Source: Legionella qingyii
GTDB taxonomy: Bacteria > Pseudomonadota > Gammaproteobacteria > Legionellales > Legionellaceae
Direction of reading: 5' to 3'
Assembly: GCF_003184185.1 (NCBI RefSeq)
Contig: NZ_QHJG01000017.1
Location: 26,723 to 90,722, forward strand
Length of the DNA stretch: 64,000 bases
The translations under genes and the position numbers were made by a program. This document shows, piece by piece, positions 57,323 through 64,000 of the stretch (position 1 is the first letter of the stretch; every line of letters starts with the position of its first letter). Under the pieces are notes generated by a model. That model saw only the letters and a program-made list of their open reading frames with translations. It searched no databases and was not told the DNA's origin.

Positions 57323-58378
57323 TTAGGGATGTTGCTTGCTGCTAAATTGATGTTTTTCAATCATTTCAATGAATTCTTCCAAATCAGCATCTGCACTTGT
57401 TTTTTTAGTAATTAAAGACAACATTTTTTCTAATTCTTCTCTGTCAAATTCTTCAAACAAAGGAAAACTACTAAACAATTTAATCACATCAGGGTGGTTT
57501 AGAATAGGACTATTATATCGACAAACTTTGTTATAATTTTCAGCATCTAACATATCTGCATGCTGTAAGTGGGTCAAAAAATGAAACGCCCCTACTCCCA
57601 ATTTGCTTGCTATTAATACATCTTCTGTTTTCCGATAATCAATTAATGATGCGAGATCTAATAACAAAATAATATTAGCAAGAATATTGGCATTCATTGG
57701 ATCTTTTTCAATAACTTCGAAATAGCTTGGCGCCAGTTTATCTTTAGCAACAAGTTTTTTTGCACCTTCATAAATTTTATCTATATTTTTTTGTTGTCTT
57801 AAAAAAATATCGAAACATTCAAAATAATAGAGGTTCTTACTTAAGAGCAACGTAAAGAGCTCGATTACTGTACTCATCTTTCCTTCGGAAAATTGATGGA
57901 GCTTTTCAATTATTTTCTCAGTGGAATAAGCGTGTTTTTGAAAATTAACGATTAAATCAGCAATTAATAAAGATTCCTCAGGATAAGCAAACATAAGATT
58001 CAAGCTCGCTGAATCAAGTGAGTTATTAGTTTTAAGTATTTGCATCCCTTGTTTCAGAGTTGTTTCTGATTTTGCGCTCACGAATACACGTTCCAGGGAA
58101 ATAAATTCGGGATCGATCCCTACTTCGTGCATAAATTCTAATAAATCGACCACAGCACCAGCTTGAGCAACATTACTTGCGATGGCCTTATGAAGCAGAT
58201 CATTCAATACAACATTATATTTCTTTAATACACTGAATAAGGAAGTGAGGCGATTAATATATTGAGGGTTTTCTTCTAGAGTTTGTATCATTCGCTCATC
58301 AGATTCCAGACCTAAACTGACCAGACGAGAATTAATTTTATTCTTTATCCCACTTTGATTGAACTTTAGATATGTCAT
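57323..58378 (-). CDS. Helical protein of unknown function, paralogue pair
   Basis: A 351-residue protein starting at ATG 58378 (MTYLKFNQSG), with GAGGGCGGC upstream. It is a paralogue of the 56092-57249 protein over almost its whole length. The C-terminus has an acidic run (LEEFIEMIE) before a short basic end, the E-block pattern reported for Dot/Icm substrates. It is separated from its partner by 73 bases and probably co-transcribed. Function unknown. Confidence 0.55.
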   Translation of the reverse strand: MTYLKFNQSGIKNKINSRLVSLGLESDERMIQTLEENPQYINRLTSLFSVLKKYNVVLNDLLHKAIASNVAQAGAVVDLLEFMHEVGIDPEFISLERVFVSAKSETTLKQGMQILKTNNSLDSASLNLMFAYPEESLLIADLIVNFQKHAYSTEKIIEKLHQFSEGKMSTVIELFTLLLSKNLYYFECFDIFLRQQKNIDKIYEGAKKLVAKDKLAPSYFEVIEKDPMNANILANIILLLDLASLIDYRKTEDVLIASKLGVGAFHFLTHLQHADMLDAENYNKVCRYNSPILNHPDVIKLFSSFPLFEEFDREELEKMLSLITKKTSADADLEEFIEMIEKHQFSSKQHP

Positions 58379-58604
58379 TTGCCGCCCTCGCCTCACAATC
58401 CTGTGTCATCTTATCTTTTTTTCAAAAATAAAAACCAATAAAATTTTATTTTTATCAAAAAAAGAGCCATCTCGCCACAAATATTAACAAAGAAAAGAAA
58501 TTTAAAATACAATAAATAATAAAAACACAAAATCATCTTTTCTTTACCATCACTGCTCCTTTTAATTATACCCTCATATGATCAATTTATTTTCAACAAA
58601 ATCA

Positions 58605-58637
58605 CTTAATAGTCACTTAATATTTTTTTTGTATAAT
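58605..58637 (+). promoter_or_regulatory. Tandem PmrA box and -10 of the effector-like gene
   Basis: CTTAATAGT (58605-58613) and CTTAATATT (58616-58624), separated by CA, match the Legionella PmrA site, two cTTAATatT copies with a 2-base gap. TATAAT (58632-58637) follows 7 bases later as a consensus -10, so the PmrA box covers the -35 region. The rest of the 360-base gap from 58379 to 58738 is AT-rich without other features. Confidence 0.85.
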
Positions 58638-58738
58638 CCCACCTATTAGGTAAATTGTGACTCACCTTATCAAATACAACTCACAATGACCTAACTTAAA
58701 CTTTAATGTTAGAAATGTATTCTTAAGGGGAAAATCAT

Positions 58739-61681
58739 ATGGGCGCAGAAAGTAAAATTGTTGAAAAACAAATTGACGATCTTAAAGATTACACCGATAC
58801 CGTTGCAGCTGTTCACTTACTTAAAGAAGTAGTTTCCGGTGGAGCAGTAGTTACAGTTGGCTCAGCGAAGGATTCGATTGATTTAGAAAACTCAAAGAAA
58901 GATCCTAAAATTGGAAATGTCGTGAAAGCGATTTTAGCAAAGGCAGGCAAACCAGGAGAAGAAAAAAGTCAATGGGTAAAAAAAGAAGATAACAAGCCAC
59001 ATCTTGAAGCCGCAATCACTATTGGTGGCGCTGTATATACTGTTGATATGACCTATGATGGAATACAAGAGGATAAACAAGAGTATACTGTGAATATTAC
59101 CAGTAAACTTAATGCAGAAGTTAGTAGAGGAAAATTATTCTTTGACCCGTCTCAAGCAGCTACCGTTAAATTAATCTATGACAAAGAAGGCGATCTTCGT
59201 GCGGTAACCAAGAAAGGGTTATCCGTAGAAACCAAATCTTTTATTCCACATGCTTATCAAACTGAAATATTAGCAAAATATTACAACAGTCTGAAAGAAG
59301 GGAAAGAACAACGGCTTGCAGTAATGGGAACTGGTTCAGGTAAAAGTATTGTTATGGCGGGTATTGCTCAAGCTGTTGGACGCACCGTCATGATTGTTCC
59401 CGATAAGACATTAGTTGATCAACAATCGCTTGAAACACAAAAAATGCTTGGTGCAGGTGTTGTCAATGGTAATAAGCATACTCCTAGCGTTTTCACTTTG
59501 GAAACCATTAAACGAAATGTTGACGTTGCAGATTGGGATCAGTTAACCGAGTTGGATATTGAAGAAATCAAGAAGTATTTCGCCTCAGTGATCGAAAATA
59601 CTTCTGAAGATCATTTTGATCAAATCGTTTTACAAGCTGAACATCCTTTATTCAAGTATATTGCCGATGAAATAAAAAATTCCATGGTATTAATTGATGA
59701 AAGCCATCGTCATACATTTAATGATGAAGACGCTCAAATTTTGAAAGGATTAAAGGATCGCAATTCAATCCTGGCATTAACAGCAACACCAACTTCCAAA
59801 TTGTATGATCTTTTCCCAGGGGAACCTTTGGATGATTTAAGTCTTGGAGCTGCAATTGAGTTAGGAACAATTCGTCCAATTCAACCAGAAGTAGCTTATT
59901 TAGCTGAGAAAGATTTAGTTACACAAGCTGTAGCCCATTACTTTGACGATTATTATCTCGAAGAAGGGATGAATGGTTATACTAATCCTGTTGAATTAAA
60001 AGAACAGATCAAGAAAGCACATATAGAGATTGAAGATAGTGTGGCTGAACAACAAGCCATTGAGCAAGCATTGGAATTAAACCGTATCCGTTGTCAACGC
60101 AATATGGGTTTTTCTGATGACAAAGCAACGCGTGAGAAATTAGCTGAAATCTATCAAAAAATTGCCCGTGGAGATGGAGCTACCATTGAACAATACCAAG
60201 CTCAAGTCGCTGAATTTAGAAGAAACTCTGAAATCAAAGCAAAACTACAGTTGGCTAAGAAATTTAATGGTGCAATTGAGAAAGAAACAATAGAAAAAGA
60301 CGTCCCTGTGCGTGCAGTGGATTTGAAAAAAGATATCGATACGGAACAGCAAAAAGATATTCAAAGAACAATTAACAGCTATGCTCTTGCACTTGTCTTT
60401 AATGAAAAGCCTACCGATCTTGCTGAGAAGGACCGAACTCATAAATTGGAAGAATATTTGAAAGAGTGGGATCAGCATATTTCGAAATATAAGATAAAAA
60501 ATGACGAGATACATGATCTATTTTTATCAAAGCTTAAAGAGTGTGAAGCAAAAGACAGAGTAAAATTAAATGAAGCGCTGACAAAGCTGGGAGCCCCCAT
60601 TTCTAAATTGCCTGCTGAACAAAGAAACGCCATAGTCAAATTGATTTTGGATAGAGCAGAAGCAATGGTGGCGAACATCAAAGCGTCACAACCTATATCT
60701 GATATTGTGGCCAAGGCAACTCCAGTTAACTTGGAGGCATTAAAAGCAACCGAGAATTACGCCACTGCAATCGATATGAGTACGGATTCATCTATAATTG
60801 GTGAGCAACTTGCTCAAATTGAAGTAGGACTTAGGACGCATATTGTAGCCGATCAGGTCATTGCAACAGGAGTAAGTATTAGAGACATCCTGAATGTGCA
60901 AATTATAAATACTCATTCACCGGTGATTGAATCAGATATCAATGTGATTAATGGAATCCTTTCAGGACCTCAGGCAACGGGTCGTTGTGTCAGAAATAAA
61001 GATGTTTCAGCTCGTGCTCAGCAATACATTGATAACCAATATGAAGGTAAAGGTCTAATTCTCACGGTAGAAGAGATCATTCATCCTAAAGATTCGGCAG
61101 CAAAAACAAGAGCAGTTATGGAAAACAGAGAAAAACGGGCTCAAGCAGAAGAACAAGCCGCTATTCGCATACAAAGTGCAGTAAAAGGCTATCAAACCTC
61201 TAGACTGTTTCAACAATATAAACCGTTACCCCGTGATATTGAGAAACTGCAGGGCGACTTGAAGTTAGTCCAGGAACGATTAGATGATATAAAGAAGAGC
61301 CTGGAAACAGAAGGAACAATAAAAAACAAGCTTGAGGAGTTAGCTAAGGCTGAGAAGGAGTTATCGCTTATCCCAGGAGGAAAAGTGGGTCAAGCTCTTC
61401 CGCAGGAATTTGCTAGAAATCCATTTTTCTATCTCCAGTGGGTGAGAGAAACACTCTTGAGAGAGGTACTGGAAATAAAAGCAACCAATAGGGTAGACGT
61501 ATTAAACGAAATACAAAAAAACCTAGAAGAAGTAGAAAAGGAAATAGAAGAACTAAAAGTTGAGGAAAATAAATTTGAAAAATTGTTCAAGGAAGGAACC
61601 TCTGCACTGAAAAAAATGCAAGAAACGAAAGAGCAGTTGGAAGAGAACCTTGGCATCACCCACCAAGAGATGACTCTGTAA
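58739..61681 (+). CDS. SF2 helicase-like protein with IQ-like motif; Dot/Icm effector candidate
   Basis: A 980-residue protein. An unknown N-terminal domain (about 1-165) precedes a helicase core: Walker A GTGSGKS (197-203), DESH (320-323), TATPT (348-352) and motif VI QATGRCVR (about 745-752). A long insertion (about 410-700), predicted helical, sits between the core lobes. An IQ-like segment IQSAVKGYQTSRLF is at about 808-821, a near match to IQxxxKGxxxRxxF, but with Ser at the second basic position. A C-terminal coiled coil ends in an acidic tail (EQLEENLGITHQEMTL). The PmrA box upstream supports an effector. Nucleic-acid target unknown. Confidence 0.8.
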   Translation: MGAESKIVEKQIDDLKDYTDTVAAVHLLKEVVSGGAVVTVGSAKDSIDLENSKKDPKIGNVVKAILAKAGKPGEEKSQWVKKEDNKPHLEAAITIGGAVYTVDMTYDGIQEDKQEYTVNITSKLNAEVSRGKLFFDPSQAATVKLIYDKEGDLRAVTKKGLSVETKSFIPHAYQTEILAKYYNSLKEGKEQRLAVMGTGSGKSIVMAGIAQAVGRTVMIVPDKTLVDQQSLETQKMLGAGVVNGNKHTPSVFTLETIKRNVDVADWDQLTELDIEEIKKYFASVIENTSEDHFDQIVLQAEHPLFKYIADEIKNSMVLIDESHRHTFNDEDAQILKGLKDRNSILALTATPTSKLYDLFPGEPLDDLSLGAAIELGTIRPIQPEVAYLAEKDLVTQAVAHYFDDYYLEEGMNGYTNPVELKEQIKKAHIEIEDSVAEQQAIEQALELNRIRCQRNMGFSDDKATREKLAEIYQKIARGDGATIEQYQAQVAEFRRNSEIKAKLQLAKKFNGAIEKETIEKDVPVRAVDLKKDIDTEQQKDIQRTINSYALALVFNEKPTDLAEKDRTHKLEEYLKEWDQHISKYKIKNDEIHDLFLSKLKECEAKDRVKLNEALTKLGAPISKLPAEQRNAIVKLILDRAEAMVANIKASQPISDIVAKATPVNLEALKATENYATAIDMSTDSSIIGEQLAQIEVGLRTHIVADQVIATGVSIRDILNVQIINTHSPVIESDINVINGILSGPQATGRCVRNKDVSARAQQYIDNQYEGKGLILTVEEIIHPKDSAAKTRAVMENREKRAQAEEQAAIRIQSAVKGYQTSRLFQQYKPLPRDIEKLQGDLKLVQERLDDIKKSLETEGTIKNKLEELAKAEKELSLIPGGKVGQALPQEFARNPFFYLQWVRETLLREVLEIKATNRVDVLNEIQKNLEEVEKEIEELKVEENKFEKLFKEGTSALKKMQETKEQLEENLGITHQEMTL

Positions 61682-61713
61682 ATTAAGGATTAAATGTTCT
61701 TTTACTTCGTTTA

Positions 61714-61740
61714 AACCTCCGCCTCGGCGGAGGTTTTTTT
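61714..61740 (+). terminator. Rho-independent terminator after the helicase-like gene
   Basis: CCTCCGCC (61716-61723) and GGCGGAGG (61726-61733) form an 8-bp stem with a 2-base apex (4-base loop in practice), followed by a run of T. It lies 34 bases after the stop. Confidence 0.9.
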
Positions 61741-61747
61741 ATCTTCA

Positions 61748-61761
61748 CAGGACTTACGAAA
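61748..61761. repeat. Single MITE-like terminal repeat (relic)
   Basis: CAGGACTTACGAAA matches the left end of the 48778-48899 MITE (CAGAACTTACGAAA) at 13 of 14 bases. No matching second end is visible in the following 100 bases, so this is either a relic or a coincidence. Confidence 0.35.
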
Positions 61762-61824
61762 GAATCCACTATACTCATCCCACAAATATTCAAAATCGCT
61801 GTGTAAATGATTAATTCCTTATCA

Positions 61825-63102
61825 TTATTGTCCTCTAGTATTTCTCACAAAGCGTAACAAGACATGATCAGTTCGTACAGCAGATTCCTGCAGCGCCTCC
61901 TTTGGGCTCAGAAGACCTGCAAACATCGCTTCTAAAACTTCGTCATTGATACCGCGAATCTGATTTTGTGGTCCAAAACCTTGTAACTGTTTTTCGTGTA
62001 ACTCACCGGCTAAATCAGTACGTGCCATTAATAAAGCAGGATGGTTACTGCTTTGCAAAATATCAGCATAGCTCCCTTGTAAACCTATTGGAAGATAGCC
62101 TGTATGCCCATGCCAGCGCTTTTGTGTTTCAGGCTTTGCGATAAACGCAAAAAATTGAGCTATTCCCTTATATTGCTTCTTTGATTGCCCAGCTACTGCC
62201 CATAATGCAGCACCACCAGCCACATTAGCATGTCGTACCTGACTCACTGCGGTATCCAAAGGCATACTGGCTATCCCCAAATGGAAGGGTACTAAAGCGG
62301 ATAAACTGTTATAAGCCCCAGAAGACTGGCTAAATAATGGACAAATACCACTGGTAAATAAAATGGTGGCATCATCGACTCTACCTGCATATCTAAAATA
62401 ACGCAGTGAATGCCAACGCTTCAAACGTTCAAAATGGCTGACTAATTGTGGTGTTGCATAAACAGCACGTGCAGGATTCCCTTGAGTTAACGGTAATCCA
62501 TGAATCGCCAAAAAAGATTCAAAAAGCACCCAACCTGGATAGGCTGTTGTATAAGTACAATCATAACCGGCTTTTTTTAACTTTTTTGCCAGCACTTCCA
62601 TATCGGCCCAAGTGCGCGGAAAATTAGCCTGCGAATAACCTACTTTGGCAAGAATATCCAGATTGTAATACAAAGTTGCAACAGAGAGATTAAAAGGTAA
62701 AGCCATCAATTGCCCATCTTTACTATAAAACTCACGGACGGATGGAATAAAATCCTCTTTGGGCAAGCTCATTCCTTGTTCATACATCAGCTCGTCTACC
62801 GGTTTGATTACCCCTTTAGGTGACTCCATTATGGCCGTGCCAACTTCAAAAACCTGTACAATTGCAGGCGGATGATGTGCTCTAAATGCAGCAGCAAAAC
62901 TCGTTAATGTCTCTACATAATTTCCCTTATAAACGGGTTTAATAAAGTATTCACTTTGACTTTGATTAAAGTCATCTGCAAGTAATCTAACCTCATCCCC
63001 CAAATGCCCAGCCATCCCATGCCAAAATATCAACTCAACCCGTTTTGCCTGAACAGAGAAGGTAGAAAAGATAATGAATAAAAAAAGAAATAATTTTTTC
63101 AT
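61825..63102 (-). CDS. ugpB: UgpB-like sugar/glycerol-phosphate binding protein
   Basis: A 425-residue extracellular solute-binding protein (family 1) with a signal peptide (MKKLFLFLFIIFSTFSVQAK). Core motifs are LIFWHGMAGHLGDEVRLLADDF and PRTWADMEVLAKKLK with VAGGAALW. It resembles UgpB, the glycerol-3-phosphate/glycerophosphodiester binder. It overlaps the GDPD gene by 4 bases, which supports a glycerophosphodiester role. No permease genes are in this window. Confidence 0.85.
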   Translation of the reverse strand: MKKLFLFLFIIFSTFSVQAKRVELIFWHGMAGHLGDEVRLLADDFNQSQSEYFIKPVYKGNYVETLTSFAAAFRAHHPPAIVQVFEVGTAIMESPKGVIKPVDELMYEQGMSLPKEDFIPSVREFYSKDGQLMALPFNLSVATLYYNLDILAKVGYSQANFPRTWADMEVLAKKLKKAGYDCTYTTAYPGWVLFESFLAIHGLPLTQGNPARAVYATPQLVSHFERLKRWHSLRYFRYAGRVDDATILFTSGICPLFSQSSGAYNSLSALVPFHLGIASMPLDTAVSQVRHANVAGGAALWAVAGQSKKQYKGIAQFFAFIAKPETQKRWHGHTGYLPIGLQGSYADILQSSNHPALLMARTDLAGELHEKQLQGFGPQNQIRGINDEVLEAMFAGLLSPKEALQESAVRTDHVLLRFVRNTRGQ

Positions 63103-63821
63103 GCTAGTAAGTCAGGATAATCACTAAAAACTGCATCAACACCCCAGCCAAATAATTTATTAGCCAAACGCCGGCGATTCACTGTATAAGCACATAGAAT
63201 ATAACCTGCAGCTTTAATTGCTTTTGCACGCTCTTCTGTTAGCACTCTGCGATTAAAATGAATTGAAAAACATTGCAATTGTTTTGCTTTTTGCAACCAT
63301 TGCTCATCCCATGTGTGCAGTAGCAACCCCAAGGGCATTTCTGGTGCAATACTTCGACATAACACTAGAGCATCCCAGGAAAAACTGGACACTAAAGGTA
63401 AGTCTTTTCCCTGTGGCCAATAACGTTGAATGTGACTCATCACCGCTACAGCAGTTTGTTCTTCTGCACCTGGATACGGTTTGATTTCTACATTTGCCTG
63501 TACGCCTGAAAAAGACAACCATTTCAAGACTTCTTTAAAATGAGGAATATGCTCGCCTTTAAATTGCCGTGAAAACCATGAGCCAGCATCCAGAGATTGT
63601 AAATAACTGGCTTCAACCAAACCAACATCTCCACGTCCATTGGTCGTTCTCTTTAAACTGTCGTCATGAATGACAAAAGGCTCACCATCGGCACTGCACA
63701 TTACATCAAATTCTATGAAACGACATCCTAAAGTCAAAGCTTTTTCAAATGAAGCCAAAGTATTCTCTGGAGCATAAGCCGAAGCTCCTCGATGCCCAAT
63801 AATTTTTTCAACAACCAACAA
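63099..63821 (-). CDS. ugpQ: Glycerophosphodiester phosphodiesterase
   Basis: A 240-residue GDPD. The active-site motif IIGHRGASAYAPENT with EFDVMCSADGEPFVIHDDSLKRTT supplies the His pair and metal ligands, and NVEIKP a further Glu. It starts at TTG 63821 (two TTG codons), 7 bases after GGGG; the open frame from 63887 begins in repeated DNA and is not used. It cytosolically hydrolyses deacylated phospholipids to glycerol-3-phosphate. Confidence 0.9.
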   Translation of the reverse strand: MLVVEKIIGHRGASAYAPENTLASFEKALTLGCRFIEFDVMCSADGEPFVIHDDSLKRTTNGRGDVGLVEASYLQSLDAGSWFSRQFKGEHIPHFKEVLKWLSFSGVQANVEIKPYPGAEEQTAVAVMSHIQRYWPQGKDLPLVSSFSWDALVLCRSIAPEMPLGLLLHTWDEQWLQKAKQLQCFSIHFNRRVLTEERAKAIKAAGYILCAYTVNRRRLANKLFGWGVDAVFSDYPDLLA

Positions 63822-63859
63822 ATTAATTCCCCTTTTTATAAAGATAATATTAAGAATAG

Positions 63860-63879
63860 ATTCCCGCCTTCGCGGGAAT
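63860..63879. repeat. ATTCCCGC/GCGGGAAT hairpin repeat
   Basis: ATTCCCGC (63860-63867), loop CTTC, and GCGGGAAT (63872-63879) form a perfect 8-bp hairpin with a stable tetraloop, of the ATTCCCGC-type extragenic palindrome common in proteobacteria. Confidence 0.7.
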
Positions 63880-63880
63880 G

Positions 63881-64000
63881 ACAACAATCTCTAACGTCTG
63901 CTCGGCAATAACAAAATCCCTAACGTTGCCCAGGAATAACAAAATCCCTAATGTCTGCCCGGGAATAACAAAATTCTTAATGTCTCCGAAATAACAAAAA
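63881..64000. repeat. Degenerate 28-29 bp tandem repeat
   Basis: Four and a partial copy of TAACAAAATCCCTAATGTCTGCCCGGGAA-like units run from 63881 to the end of the window (starts near 63881, 63909, 63937, 63966 and 63992), with unit lengths of 26-29. They touch the hairpin at 63860-63879. There is no coding frame. The array is cut by the window edge. Confidence 0.75.

Noticed and set aside
58397..58604. A second PmrA box for the paralogue pair
   Set aside because: No tandem cTTAATatT on the minus strand upstream of 58378; only the copy reading toward 58739 fits.
63881..64000. Possible CRISPR array
   Set aside because: Copies are directly adjacent, diverged and without unique spacers; no cas genes nearby.

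Overview
The window most likely comes from a Legionella species. The evidence is a tandem PmrA-type box in front of an effector-like gene, a bdhA-patD pair, the Legionella-like set of core genes, AT-rich intergenic DNA, and a recurrent CCTGGG/CCCAGG intergenic hairpin. This is inferred from sequence features; no database search was possible.

Region 1 (1 to about 20,190) is the end of an integrative conjugative element (ICE). Its transfer genes resemble IncP/RP4: trbL (5' truncated by the window edge), traG and traF on the + strand; a nuclease-like cargo gene; then the RP4 Tra1 order traI-traJ-oriT-traK-traL-traM, divergent around a recognisable nic site. A small gene is nested out of frame in the 3' end of traI, where RP4 carries traH. 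The relaxase keeps Tyr22, Ser74 and His116 at the RP4 TraI positions. Behind traM lie a hicBA toxin-antitoxin pair and a seven-gene, minus-strand operon (16087 to 9692) that looks like a RiPP (modified peptide) pathway: a 39-residue acidic precursor candidate, an HExxH peptide-hydroxylase-like protein, a YcaO protein, an MFS exporter, a GNAT enzyme, a flavoprotein and a methyltransferase. Next come a deaminase, a double-length VUT/YhhQ-type transporter, a small unknown protein, and a repressor lacking the S24 catalytic serine, with three operators spaced exactly 18 bp. The element ends with an AlpA-like regulator, two direct repeats resembling integrase arm sites, and a tRNA-Pro(GGG) gene whose 3' end faces the element and is the likely attachment site.

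Region 2 (about 20,270 to 55,500) is chromosomal core: a fused alpha/beta 2-oxoacid dehydrogenase E1 and gcdH; topA; smg-dprA-LysM protein; def-fmt-rsmB; dapA with a very short BamC-like lipoprotein; bdhA-patD-adc; motAB; dps; groESL behind a textbook sigma-32 promoter; dsbD; rimO; glnE; rpe; slt. Between rimO and glnE lie a structured intergenic repeat and an intact 122-bp MITE with 15-bp terminal inverted repeats and a 5-bp target duplication.

Region 3 (about 55,600 to 64,000) is accessory: two paralogous helical proteins of unknown function, then a 980-residue SF2 helicase-like protein with an IQ-like motif and coiled coils behind a tandem PmrA box. It is the strongest Dot/Icm effector candidate here. 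The window closes with a ugpB-like binding protein, a glycerophosphodiester phosphodiesterase, and a degenerate 28-29 bp tandem repeat.
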